From Lachnospiraceae bacterium UBA3273 (lineage in GTDB: Bacteria; Bacillota; Clostridia; Lachnospirales; Lachnospiraceae): a stretch of 39,340 bases of DNA. Below, one piece after another: positions 32,308 to 39,340 of the stretch. The number at the start of each line of letters is the position of its first letter. The first letter of the stretch is position 1. Both the position numbers and the translations under genes were made by a program. The notes beneath the pieces are model-generated. The model worked only from the letters and a program-made list of their open reading frames with translations, was not told the DNA's origin and searched no databases. The DNA lies in the NCBI GenBank assembly GCA_002362385.1, contig DEUB01000051.1, positions 1-39,340 of the forward strand, given 5' to 3'.

Positions 32308-32761
32308 CAAGGCGGAGGACAATTTCTATTACGTTTACGGTCTGCCCTCTTACGGATTCGATACGGACGAAATCGGGGAAATGGGAACGCCGGACGGCGA
32401 TTTTACGGAAATCAACCCCGCAACCCTTGGCAGGGGGACCGGCTACAAGGATATAACAGGCACGGAGATTTTCACGGGCGATATTACGGAGTTAGAAGTA
32501 GACGGAGAAAAACGGCAGTTTACGGTAATCGAAACTACGGTTGACCGGGAATATAACACCCTGCCCGGATTTGACGGTAAGACCGTGAAAGTGAGGTTGC
32601 AGGGGGTAATAGCCTTTGAGTGGCAGCAGGACGGAAAAACCTATATCCTGCTACCGTGCGTAGATAAGAAAGGCGTGTGCGATACGGAGCGTATGCGGAT
32701 TGTCGGGGATATTCACACAAGGGCGGAAAGGGGCGGTAATGGAAGCAAGGGCAAAGAGTAG
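32282..32761 (+). CDS. YopX-like phage protein
   Basis: 159 aa from ATG 32282 with AAAGGAGGGG upstream; a longer frame from 32186 has no ribosome binding site. GTGYKDITGTEIFTGDITEL corresponds to the YopX core (TGLKDKNGKEIYEGDIV). The C-terminus IVGDIHT fits the family's conserved 'VIGNIYE' end. YopX proteins are common in Firmicutes phages, but their function is not known. Confidence 0.75.
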   Translation: MKYRALAYNKAEDNFYYVYGLPSYGFDTDEIGEMGTPDGDFTEINPATLGRGTGYKDITGTEIFTGDITELEVDGEKRQFTVIETTVDREYNTLPGFDGKTVKVRLQGVIAFEWQQDGKTYILLPCVDKKGVCDTERMRIVGDIHTRAERGGNGSKGKE

Positions 32762-33350
32762 CGGTACGCCCTACCCTATATGGGTGTACGGAGAATATCT
32801 GACAGAACCGCCAAGGCGACCAAGCGGGGCATTACGCCCCGTGGGTCACTACATAGACAAGGGCGGTTATCCGGGCGCCAATGTGTACGCCGTGGATATT
32901 TCCACCCTCTGCAAAAGCACGGCAGCGGTTGACAGCAGGGGCAGCAGGATATACACGCAGGATATTCTTTTACACGAAGCAGAGGACGAAATAGGGTACT
33001 TTGTGGTGGAGGACGAAGAAACGGCGGTTGATGTGGTTTGGGGCGAAATAGTGGCATTAGGACGCTTACAGGCAGGGGATATAAGCGTGGTCGGCAATAT
33101 GGTAGACTACCCGGACTTCATAGAGGGTATGAGATACCACGTTGAAAATGGTCTGAATGTGCCTTATCTGACCTCATTAAATGTAATGGATACGCCGTTG
33201 CCGTTTCTGAAAATGACCTGTTTAAAATGTGGATATGTTACGCTTGGTTGCCGTTATGTGGCACGGCATAAAGATTGTGGCGGATTCTTTACAATGGATT
33301 TTGCAACGAAAATTTATAGGAAAGGAGAAAAAGAAAAGGCGTTTGCATAG
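32739..33350 (+). CDS. YopX-related protein with C-terminal zinc finger
   Basis: 203 aa from ATG 32739 (AAAGGGGCGG upstream), overlapping the previous gene by 23 bases. GSRIYTQDILLHE and LQAGDISVVGNMVDYPDF follow the same pattern as YopX proteins. A C-terminal segment with CLKCGYVTLGC and KDCGG could form a four-Cys zinc site. Its last codons lie within the hairpin 33335-33370. Confidence 0.65.
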   Translation: MEARAKSSGTPYPIWVYGEYLTEPPRRPSGALRPVGHYIDKGGYPGANVYAVDISTLCKSTAAVDSRGSRIYTQDILLHEAEDEIGYFVVEDEETAVDVVWGEIVALGRLQAGDISVVGNMVDYPDFIEGMRYHVENGLNVPYLTSLNVMDTPLPFLKMTCLKCGYVTLGCRYVARHKDCGGFFTMDFATKIYRKGEKEKAFA

Positions 33351-33370
33351 TGGCATACGCAAACGCCTTT
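33335..33370 (+). terminator. Terminator overlapping the end of the YopX-related gene
   Basis: Perfect 12-bp arms (33335-33346 and 33359-33370) around a 12-base loop containing the stop codon; the T-run is short. It probably ends the early transcript that began near 30200. Confidence 0.65.
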
Positions 33371-33483
33371 CATTGCCTTATAGCAATAATTACACCTACT
33401 CAAATTATACTATAAGGCTTGCGGAAAGTCAATAAGTAACCTCTGAAAACGTGTAGGAAATGGCACGTTTCGGACCTTGTATG

Positions 33484-33569
33484 GGGTATTAACATCAAGG
33501 ACAATACTATATTATATACTTATATAAGTACATATAGTTATATAAGTATATGGTTAGGTTGATGTACCC
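33484..33569. other. AT-rich nested repeat region, candidate replication origin
   Basis: Outer arms ACATCAA (33492-33498) and TTGATGT (33559-33565), extended by GGGTA and ACCC, enclose inner arms ACTATAT (33506-33512) and ATATAGT (33532-33538) and a perfect 14-bp palindrome TACTTATATAAGTA (33517-33530). TTATATAAGTA occurs as two direct copies (33520-33530 and 33538-33548), 18 bp apart. It sits in the 261-base gap just before the HUH endonuclease gene. It could be a Rep binding/nicking region or a promoter-operator. Confidence 0.5.
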
Positions 33570-33611
33570 TTTATGAGGGGAGGGGTTGGATAGTGTAAGG
33601 AGAGTGCAGGA

Positions 33612-34478
33612 ATGGCAAGAAAAAAATTCATAAGAGAGAAAAGGATTTATTGCGGGGAGGAATATTTAGAGGTTGATATAGTACCCGTTACCAATATGCC
33701 GGAAGCAGGCAAGGGGAAAAAAGGGCAGTCCTCACAGGCTCAAAAAAATCTGAATGACAAGCGGAGTAAAAGGCGGTTTGTACAGATAGCCAATACAAAC
33801 TTTGGGGCAGATGATTTACATATATCGGCAACCTATAACAAAGAGCATTTACCTATAACCTTGGAGGAAGCGGAAAGGAACGTACACAACTATCTTGATA
33901 GGGTAAAGCGGAGAATGAAGAGGGTCACGGGGCAGGACTTAAAATATATGCTTGTCACGGAGTATACGCCGGAAGAGGAAGAGGGGCAGTTGACCCTAGA
34001 GGGAATGGAGGATAAGCAGACAAGGGCGGTTAGAATCCACCACCATATTATCATAAATGGAGGGTTGAGCCGTGACGAGTTGGAATTGATGTGGAGTGCA
34101 ACCCGGATTAACTGGAAAAAGGCACAGAATGACCCGGAATATAGGAAAACCGTAGATTATTTGGGATTCGTGAATTGTGATAGGTTACAACCAAACGAGA
34201 ACGGCATAGAGGGGTTAGTAAACTATATCAACAAGCGGAAAAAGGGTTGTAAAAAGTGGTCTACGTCTATGAATCTGAAAAAGCCAAAGGAGAAGAAAAA
34301 CGACCATAAATATAGTTTCCGAAAGTTGCGGACATTGGCACAGACCCCGGAAGATAAAGCGGTATGGCGTAAGCAGTATAAGGGGTACGAGCCTACAAAG
34401 ATAGATTTTCGGTATAACGAGTATACCGGGTGGAGCGTCTACCTAAAAATGCGGAAAGTGAGGGATAGGGCAAAATGA
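33612..34478 (+). CDS. HUH-type replication initiation endonuclease (G2P-like)
   Basis: 288 aa; AAGGAG upstream. The HUH motif is IHHHIII (His143-145), preceded by KYMLVTEYT (motif 1 strand). A single catalytic Tyr candidate follows in LVNYINKRK (Tyr205, with Lys208), the Y-x-x-K form of single-tyrosine rolling-circle Reps. Such proteins nick at an origin and stay covalently linked to the 5' end. The N-terminal 55 residues are basic. An AT-rich nested repeat lies directly upstream. The stop overlaps the next gene (ATGA). This suggests the element can replicate by a rolling-circle-like mode or mobilise a strand; whether it is used for phage replication is unknown. Confidence 0.82.
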   Translation: MARKKFIREKRIYCGEEYLEVDIVPVTNMPEAGKGKKGQSSQAQKNLNDKRSKRRFVQIANTNFGADDLHISATYNKEHLPITLEEAERNVHNYLDRVKRRMKRVTGQDLKYMLVTEYTPEEEEGQLTLEGMEDKQTRAVRIHHHIIINGGLSRDELELMWSATRINWKKAQNDPEYRKTVDYLGFVNCDRLQPNENGIEGLVNYINKRKKGCKKWSTSMNLKKPKEKKNDHKYSFRKLRTLAQTPEDKAVWRKQYKGYEPTKIDFRYNEYTGWSVYLKMRKVRDRAK

Positions 34479-35404
34479 TTATAGGGTTGCATGACAGCGA
34501 AAAAGAGCATTTCAAGCATAAAAAGACATTCCCTAACTATGCACTTATGAAAATATCCGCATACCACAAGGCAAAGGGGGATTCCGTGGAGTGGTGGGAC
34601 CCTGCAAAGGATTACGACTTGGTTTATTCGTCAAAGATATTCGATTTTACGGAGGAAAACAAAGACCTACCGCCGGATACCATAAAAGGCGGTACGGGCT
34701 ACGACATAGAAAAGAAGCTACCGCAGGAAATAGATGATATGTACCCGGATTATTCCATATACCCCGATTGTGATTATGCGATAGGATACATTACTAGGGG
34801 TTGCCCCAATAAATGCCCTTGGTGCTACGTTCAGAGGAAAGAGGGAAATATAAAGCCTTGCAGACGTTGGACGGAATTAGTGCGGTACGATACGCCGGAT
34901 TTAATCTTGATGGATAATAACATATTGGCGAGTGAATACGGCGTAGGGCAGCTAAAGGATATGGCAGGAAAGGGGTGGAGAATCGACCTCAATCAAGGAA
35001 TGGACGCACGGTTGGTAACAGAGGAAATAGCGGACGTATTGGCAAGCCTGCAATGGATAAAGTATATTCGGTTTTCTTGCGATACCGTAAGCCAAGTAAA
35101 GCACATTGATAGGGTAGCGGGATTATTGGCGGAAAGGGGAATTAAGCCGTATCGGCTCTTTGTCTATCTACTTGTGAGGAAAGACCTAGACGAAGCAGAT
35201 TATAGGGTGCAGCAGTTGAGGAAGCATAAGGGCATACACTTATATGCCCAGGCGGAGCGTAACGAGGGTTTGGGTATCCATCCAAACAAGGCACAGCTTG
35301 AATTTACCAACCGTTACATATACGGAAATCTGTATAGGAAAGAAACTTGGAAAGAGTACATAAATAAAAGACCTTGGGTAAAGCGAAGATTGGAGGGATT
35401 GTAG
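34475..35404 (+). CDS. Phage radical SAM protein
   Basis: 309 aa, starting inside the previous stop (ATGA). The [4Fe-4S] cluster motif is CPNKCPWC (Cys110, 114, 117) in GYITRGCPNKCPWCYVQRKEG. The first 95 residues, starting GLHDSEKEHFKHKKTFPNYALMK, resemble the cobalamin-binding-like front of some radical SAM enzymes but lack the B12-binding DxHxxG motif. The barrel continues with LILMDNNILASEYG and IDLNQGMDARLV. It should cleave SAM to a radical; the substrate is unknown. It lies just before a PP-loop gene; together they may modify DNA, tRNA or a nucleotide (inference). Confidence 0.85.
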   Translation: MIIGLHDSEKEHFKHKKTFPNYALMKISAYHKAKGDSVEWWDPAKDYDLVYSSKIFDFTEENKDLPPDTIKGGTGYDIEKKLPQEIDDMYPDYSIYPDCDYAIGYITRGCPNKCPWCYVQRKEGNIKPCRRWTELVRYDTPDLILMDNNILASEYGVGQLKDMAGKGWRIDLNQGMDARLVTEEIADVLASLQWIKYIRFSCDTVSQVKHIDRVAGLLAERGIKPYRLFVYLLVRKDLDEADYRVQQLRKHKGIHLYAQAERNEGLGIHPNKAQLEFTNRYIYGNLYRKETWKEYINKRPWVKRRLEGL

Positions 35405-35406
35405 GC

Positions 35407-36540
35407 ATGGCAGCAGGATATAAGCATACCGAAGATGATTTAAGGGTAATGCAGAGCCTACCACTTGATATAAAAATCAGAATGACACAATCAAGGATTA
35501 GGGGTTGGGTCAATGAGTACGGGGAAAGCGGGGTGTATGTATCATTCAGCGGTGGAAAGGACAGTACGGTATTATTACATATCGTCCGTGAGATGTACCC
35601 GAACATTGAAGCGGTATTTGTGAATACTGGTTTAGAATATCCCTCAATCGGGTTATTTGCGAGAAGTAAGGAAAATGTAACGACAATAAGACCCGAAATG
35701 AGTTTTAGGGAAGTGATTTTAAAGTATGGATACCCTCTCATCAGTAAAGAGGTTGCAGAGTGCGTTTCGCAGGCAAGAAAAGGCTTGGAATCGGACAAAG
35801 GATATTATTCTTACAGATTGGCAAAATTGCAGGGAACGGCGGTTGATAAGGAGGGCAGGAAAAGCCTATACAATCAAGAAAAATGGAAATTCCTGCTATA
35901 TGCCCCATTTGCAATATCTCATATGTGTTGCAATGTGATGAAGAAAAAGCCTGCAAAGACATTCAGCAAAAAGTACGATAAGAAGCCTATTATAGGAACT
36001 TTGGCAGATGAAAGCAGATTACGGAAACAACAGTGGATGAAAAACGGTTGCAATGGTTTTGACATGAAAGCCCCAGTAAGTAATCCGCTATCGTTTTGGG
36101 TGGAAAATGATATTTTGCAGTATATAGCGGAAAACAATTTGGAAATAGCAAAAGCATATAGAAGAGTGGTTTTTAGCGAAAAAGAGGGTAGGTATTATAC
36201 TACGGGTTGTCAAAGGACAGGTTGCATATTCTGCCTGTTTGGAATCACGCAGGATAGGGACCGTATAGCACGATTGCAGATTGAAGAGCCAAAACTTGCG
36301 GATTATGTATTGAGGGGTGGGGAATTTGGAGATAGCGGATATTGGCAGCCGAGCAATAACGGATTGGGTTATTGGTTTATCATAGATTGGCTTAATCTGC
36401 ATGGATTGGGAATTGAATGTTACAGAGATATAGACTATGCAGGGATATATGGGAATGAACGGACAAGGAAGATATTACTTTCAGAAAAAATAAAAGCAGG
36501 CATGAAGAAAATGGAGGTATCAGATGATTGTAACGATTGA
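35407..36540 (+). CDS. PAPS reductase-family PP-loop protein
   Basis: 377 aa from ATG 35407 (GGAGGG upstream, start two bases after the previous stop); a frame from 35374 overlaps the previous gene. The PP-loop SFSGGKDST (about residues 44-52) binds ATP. Further conserved parts are VNTGLEYPS, and TGCQRTGCIFCLFG near the C-terminus, where clustered Cys could hold zinc or an Fe-S cluster. A CCNVMKKKPAK segment sits in the middle. Family members adenylate substrates or move sulfur (PAPS reductase, DndC); phage copies are common but mostly uncharacterised. The tie to the preceding radical SAM gene is notable. Confidence 0.85.
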   Translation: MAAGYKHTEDDLRVMQSLPLDIKIRMTQSRIRGWVNEYGESGVYVSFSGGKDSTVLLHIVREMYPNIEAVFVNTGLEYPSIGLFARSKENVTTIRPEMSFREVILKYGYPLISKEVAECVSQARKGLESDKGYYSYRLAKLQGTAVDKEGRKSLYNQEKWKFLLYAPFAISHMCCNVMKKKPAKTFSKKYDKKPIIGTLADESRLRKQQWMKNGCNGFDMKAPVSNPLSFWVENDILQYIAENNLEIAKAYRRVVFSEKEGRYYTTGCQRTGCIFCLFGITQDRDRIARLQIEEPKLADYVLRGGEFGDSGYWQPSNNGLGYWFIIDWLNLHGLGIECYRDIDYAGIYGNERTRKILLSEKIKAGMKKMEVSDDCND

Positions 36541-37036
36541 TTTTGAAATAACGGGATTCAGAGCAGGAAAGGACGAGGTTTTACAGGTATCTATCATAGA
36601 CGAGGGATTTAATACCCTGCTTAATGCGTATTGCAGACCGAACAATAAGGACAGTTGGGAGGACGCACAGAGGGTACACGGAATCACACCGCAGAAAGTA
36701 AAAGCCTGCTGCCACTTTTCCTGCTATGTGCAGGCGGTAACGGAAATTCTGAATAAGGCGGATAACGTGATAGCGTACAATGCGGATTTTGAAAACGGAT
36801 TTTTGAAAGCATACGGTATCTACATAGACCCCGGAAAATGGATTGACCCTATGATAATGTTTGCGAGAATCTACGGAGAATACGACAGCTACCACGATTC
36901 GTACAAATGGCAGAAACTTAGCAAATGTGCGGACTACTACGGATACGAGTTTAAAGCACATGATTCTTTAGAGGACGCAAAAGCAACCCTTTATTGCTAT
37001 AAGAAAATGGAAGAGGGGAGGGAAAAGAAATGTTGA
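36524..37036 (+). CDS. DEDDh 3'-5' exonuclease (DnaQ-like)
   Basis: 170 aa, overlapping the previous gene by 17 bases, with GGAGG upstream. ExoI motif IDFEITG (Asp6, Glu8), ExoII YNADFENGFL, ExoIII HDSLEDAKATLY: all four acidic residues and the His are in place, so it should be active. It probably proofreads or processes DNA ends during phage replication. RVHGITPQKV is typical of the family. Confidence 0.9.
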   Translation: MIVTIDFEITGFRAGKDEVLQVSIIDEGFNTLLNAYCRPNNKDSWEDAQRVHGITPQKVKACCHFSCYVQAVTEILNKADNVIAYNADFENGFLKAYGIYIDPGKWIDPMIMFARIYGEYDSYHDSYKWQKLSKCADYYGYEFKAHDSLEDAKATLYCYKKMEEGREKKC

Positions 37037-37368
37037 CCCTGCCAATAAAAAAGAAATGGTTTGATATGATTCTGTACGGCAAAAAGAAAGAAGAGTATAG
37101 AGAGATAAAGCCGTATTACAATAGCAGATTTGCAAAAGCATTAGGCATCAGCCAAGATATTATTTTCTATGAGTGGTGGAATAACAAGATTGAAATTGAT
37201 ACCAATATGGATATTTGCTTTAGGAACGGTTACTCTGCAAAATCCCCTAGTTTTATTGCGAAGTGTGAATTATCCATAGGGATAGGTAGGGCAGAATGGG
37301 GAGCAGAGCCGGGGAAAGATTATTACAAGCTGACAATAAAAGAGATTACAGAAAGGAGCGGTTGTTGA
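37030..37368 (+). CDS. ASCH domain protein
   Basis: 112 aa, overlapping the exonuclease stop by seven bases. KKKWFDMILYGKKKEEYREIKPYY is the hallmark start of phage ASCH proteins, and GRAEWGAEPGKDYYKLTIKEI ends the small barrel. ASCH folds are related to PUA and bind RNA or nucleotides; some act as nucleases or amidohydrolases. The substrate is not known here. Confidence 0.85.
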   Translation: MLTLPIKKKWFDMILYGKKKEEYREIKPYYNSRFAKALGISQDIIFYEWWNNKIEIDTNMDICFRNGYSAKSPSFIAKCELSIGIGRAEWGAEPGKDYYKLTIKEITERSGC

Positions 37369-37369
37369 T

Positions 37370-37612
37370 ATGCAGGCAGCAGGATTTGTAGCACGTTGCC
37401 CCTATGAGGTAGGGGATAAGGTCAATATAACATTTCAAGGAGGTATCGGGATAGTTGGGGGACCGGTTACGGCAAGGTCCGCAGAGGTAACAATAACGGA
37501 TATATTGGCGGTACATTCCGTTAAGAGGAATCAAGTAACCTTTATGTATGAGATTAACGATACAAAGGTACTGAAATTAGTTGATTGGGAGGTATTAAAG
37601 CGTGAGAAATAG
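37370..37612 (+). CDS. Small phage protein, beta-rich
   Basis: 80 aa; AAAGGAG upstream, start one base after the ASCH stop. Alternating hydrophobic strands (VGDKVNITFQGGIGIVGG and AEVTITDILAVHSV) suggest a small barrel. No family recognised. It overlaps the resolvase gene by 11 bases. Confidence 0.6.
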   Translation: MQAAGFVARCPYEVGDKVNITFQGGIGIVGGPVTARSAEVTITDILAVHSVKRNQVTFMYEINDTKVLKLVDWEVLKREK

Positions 37613-38219
37613 CGGATTTGTGACCGATTCGGACACGGAAAGAGAATTGCGGAAATGGCAGCAGGCAAGGGATACGCCAATAGACACAGAGAAGATAAGG
37701 CAGCAGTACAAAAACAAGCAGAACAACGCCCAAGGGCAGCATTTTGAGCGTGAAATACTTGCAGGGTGCAGGATGTACGAGCAGAAAGGCATAGCCACGA
37801 TAGACAAAACGCCGGAGCCGTTCCGTGTGACGAGCAAAAACCATAGGACGGGGGAATTTACGGGGCGTTTCAGCACACACGCACAACCCGACTTTCAAGG
37901 GACCTTATACGGCGGTCGTTCTATCATGTTTGAAGCGAAGAGGACCGGGAAAGACAGAATAACCCGGAACGTCCTTACAGATACGCAAATGGACGTATTG
38001 GAGAAGCACAACCGATTAGGGGCGTTGTGCGGTGTCTGTATCAGTATACAAGATGATTTTTTCTTTATCCCTTGGAATGTATGGCGTGATATGAAAGAAA
38101 TGTACGGACGGCAGTATTTGAAAGCGGATGATATAGAGGAATACAAGGTAAGGTTTGACGGTGCGGTACACTTCTTACAGAACATAGACACAGGGATATT
38201 TACGGAGGGGCAGGCATGA
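37602..38219 (+). CDS. RecU-like Holliday junction resolvase
   Basis: 205 aa, GTG start with GGGAGG upstream. After a charged N-terminus comes AQGQHFEREILAGCRMYEQKG, a helix with a conserved Glu. The core THAQPDFQGTLYGGRSIMFEAKRT carries Asp and the E-x-K of the RecU active site. FFFIPWNVW near the C-terminus is also typical of RecU. It should resolve recombination intermediates during phage replication. Residues 1-50 form a Gln/Lys-rich extension that looks disordered. Confidence 0.88.
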   Translation: MRNSGFVTDSDTERELRKWQQARDTPIDTEKIRQQYKNKQNNAQGQHFEREILAGCRMYEQKGIATIDKTPEPFRVTSKNHRTGEFTGRFSTHAQPDFQGTLYGGRSIMFEAKRTGKDRITRNVLTDTQMDVLEKHNRLGALCGVCISIQDDFFFIPWNVWRDMKEMYGRQYLKADDIEEYKVRFDGAVHFLQNIDTGIFTEGQA

Positions 38220-38599
38220 GCGATAAGGATATGATTATTGAGTTGTTGGGAATTGCGGAGGTAGCAGAGGACGGAACGGTAGATTTTACCGACCGTGCAA
38301 AAGAAATCATTATGGACTTGGCGGAGAAATACAGAAAAACGCCCATATACGAGCAGGCGAAGAAAGAAACGCCGGAATGGGTCGATACCGCCACGGCAGC
38401 AGAGATTTACATACAAATGTGCGACCGTATCGTAGAAGCACCTACCGTAACGCACATGATTTTTTCTACAAAGATTCTGATACCGATTCTTTGGAAAAAG
38501 ATACAGGAGGAAGAGGGAAAGGTATATTTTCGCAAGACGGCAGCAGTCGGTAAAACGGAATCCCTCTTAAATCAAATGGGCGAGATATTGGAATCTTAG
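38216..38599 (+). CDS. Phage protein, unknown, helical
   Basis: 127 aa, starting inside the RecU-like stop (ATGA) with GGAGGGG upstream. Mostly acidic helices (MDLAEKYRKTPIYEQAKKE, then ATAAEIYIQMCDRIV). No family recognised. No membrane helix. Its place in the overlapping run supports expression. Confidence 0.6.
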   Translation: MSDKDMIIELLGIAEVAEDGTVDFTDRAKEIIMDLAEKYRKTPIYEQAKKETPEWVDTATAAEIYIQMCDRIVEAPTVTHMIFSTKILIPILWKKIQEEEGKVYFRKTAAVGKTESLLNQMGEILES

Positions 38600-38609
38600 G
38601 GGGTGGCTT

Positions 38610-38906
38610 ATGGCAGCAGTTGACAGGATGTTGAGCGGTTGTATTCCCTGCTATGGCATGATGAAAAAGGCAATGCCTGGACCGGAAAAGAAGAGCAGAA
38701 AGAAATATGAAAACCGCAGGCTTACGGAGGTTGACCCCAAGACCAAAAAGCCGAGGTTGAAAGCAGGGGTAAGCACCGATAGGGCGGTTGAAGTCCTCTA
38801 TATGTTTGAAAATACGGACGTATTGCCCTATCAGATTGAGGAAATGAAAGTAACCATAGCAAACTTGCAGGCGAGGGTTAAAAAGTTGGAGGATTGGCAG
38901 GAGTGA
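38610..38906 (+). CDS. Phage protein with coiled-coil end
   Basis: 98 aa; GGGGGTGG upstream. A basic middle (GPEKKSRKKYENRRL) and a C-terminal heptad-like helix (IEEMKVTIANLQARVKKLEDW), probably a coiled coil. Function unknown. The stop TGA overlaps the next start as GTGA. Confidence 0.6.
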   Translation: MAAVDRMLSGCIPCYGMMKKAMPGPEKKSRKKYENRRLTEVDPKTKKPRLKAGVSTDRAVEVLYMFENTDVLPYQIEEMKVTIANLQARVKKLEDWQE

Positions 38907-39106
38907 TAGCAGGAATCGTTATTATGCTAATAATTATTGTTTCTGTATCTGTCCTATGGGTCCACGCATTAAGCAGGACGGCAGATAATGACGGGCAGGA
39001 CCAGCAGCGAGAAGCAGACAGAGAGGAAGAGGACAGGGAGCAGGAAGAGTATTTAAGGCAGTATAGGGAGAAACAGAAAGCAAAGAAGAAAAGAAAGGGG
39101 CGGTAA
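38903..39106 (+). CDS. Small single-span membrane protein
   Basis: 67 aa from GTG 38903, with GGAGG ten bases upstream and a GTGA overlap with the previous stop; a TTG nine bases earlier is too close to the ribosome binding site. One transmembrane helix (residues 2-20) is followed by a highly charged, Arg/Glu/Gln-rich helix. The type is common in phage genomes; no known function. Confidence 0.6.
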   Translation: MIAGIVIMLIIIVSVSVLWVHALSRTADNDGQDQQREADREEEDREQEEYLRQYREKQKAKKKRKGR

Positions 39107-39108
39107 TA

Positions 39109-39340
39109 TTGCAGGAATTGACACTAGGCAGCCTATTTGACGGTATCGGCGGTTTCTGTTACGCAGCACAGCTAACGGGCAGGATAACGCCGATATGGGC
39201 CGCAGAGATAGAACCGAGTTGTATTGATATAACACGCTACCGATTCCCGGAGGTTATGCACGTTGGGAGTGTGACAGAGTTAAAAGGCGACGAAATACAA
39301 CCCGTGGATATAATTTCTTTCGGGAGTCCGTGCCAAGATT
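39109..39340 (+). CDS. C5 cytosine-specific DNA methyltransferase, partial (3' end outside window)
   Basis: 77 codons are visible from a TTG start with AAGGGG upstream. Motif I is GSLFDGIGGF (SAM-binding). Motif II follows in AAEIEPSC. Motif IV starts with FGSPCQD, whose Cys is the catalytic nucleophile. This is enough to assign the family. The gene runs off the window, so specificity and integrity cannot be judged. In a phage it may protect DNA from host restriction. Confidence 0.92.
   Translation, partial: MQELTLGSLFDGIGGFCYAAQLTGRITPIWAAEIEPSCIDITRYRFPEVMHVGSVTELKGDEIQPVDIISFGSPCQD

Larger units (their letters stand above)
30193..39340 (+). mobile_element. Phage-like (prophage or phage-plasmid) early region, right end outside window
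   Basis: All genes lie on the plus strand, are short and mostly overlap or touch. Several products are typical of phages: YopX-like proteins, an HUH replication endonuclease, a RecU-like resolvase, a DEDDh exonuclease, an ASCH protein, a C5 methyltransferase and a DGR-type variable protein. No integrase, repressor or structural gene is visible, so whether it is a prophage, a phage-plasmid or another integrated element stays open. The left limit is approximate. Confidence 0.7.

Noticed and set aside
33384..33394. GCAATAATTAC resembling the AraC half-site
   Set aside because: Single, imperfect, in the phage-like region and not near a sugar gene; likely chance.
30193..39340. DGR template repeat or reverse transcriptase
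   Set aside because: Searched by eye for a second copy of the VR core and for RT motifs such as YxDD; none found in the window.
1..39340. CRISPR array
   Set aside because: No regularly spaced repeat series seen; the only short tandem repeat is the 24-bp unit in the lipoprotein linker.

Overview
The window looks like a chromosome segment of a Gram-positive, moderate-GC member of the Clostridia, most likely a Lachnospiraceae species. The signs are strong AAGGAGG-type ribosome binding sites, a stand-alone Spo0A-type DNA-binding protein, a YesL-like protein beside a sugar ABC transporter, DUF4179 and DUF5711 proteins, FabV, and the order pfk-dnaX-ybaB-recR. I cannot name the species.

Layout. 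(1) 1-4800 is an accessory 'conflict' island. It holds the C-terminal part of an Rhs polymorphic toxin whose AT-rich tip is cut by an in-frame TGA, a coupled candidate immunity membrane protein, and a two-gene pair that resembles the Kiwa anti-phage system in reversed order (KwaB/DUF4868-like, then a KwaA-like membrane protein). (2) 4819-6766 carries a lone Spo0A C-terminal-domain regulator, a membrane-anchored protein of unknown function, and YesL. (3) 7024-13873 is a carbohydrate locus: solute-binding lipoprotein, two permeases, an AraC regulator and a cytoplasmic GH3 glycosidase (probably beta-xylosidase or beta-glucosidase). The ABC operon and the GH3 gene share a twin direct-repeat operator with 21-bp spacing, which suggests one AraC-type regulon. 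(4) 14008-21355 carries an AAA_14/DUF4143 ATPase, an orphan small protein, a small alarmone synthetase, FabV with a FabT-like palindrome upstream, an ECF sigma factor with a DUF4179 anti-sigma-like partner, and a membrane diguanylate cyclase. (5) 21423-30021 is core chromosome: tRNA-Ser(CGA), pfk, dnaX, ybaB, recR, galM, a small membrane protein, a LysM protein with a degenerate JAMM-like domain, a DUF5711 protein and CvpA.

(6) From about 30150 to the right edge the content becomes phage-like: densely packed, overlapping, same-strand small genes. They include YopX-like proteins, an HUH replication endonuclease with an AT-rich palindromic region upstream, a radical SAM protein, a PAPS-reductase-like PP-loop protein, a DEDDh exonuclease, an ASCH protein, a RecU-like resolvase and a truncated C5 cytosine methyltransferase. 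Near the left end of this element is a formylglycine-generating-enzyme/C-type-lectin-fold protein. Its C-terminus has the signature of a diversity-generating retroelement (DGR) variable region, and a 7-bp-stem, 4-base-loop hairpin lies just downstream. No reverse transcriptase or template repeat was seen in the window, so the partner must lie beyond the right edge or elsewhere in the genome.

The most striking items are the DGR target with its cruciform, the reversed Kiwa-like pair beside a broken Rhs toxin, the shared AraC operator, and the HUH gene with its origin-like repeats.
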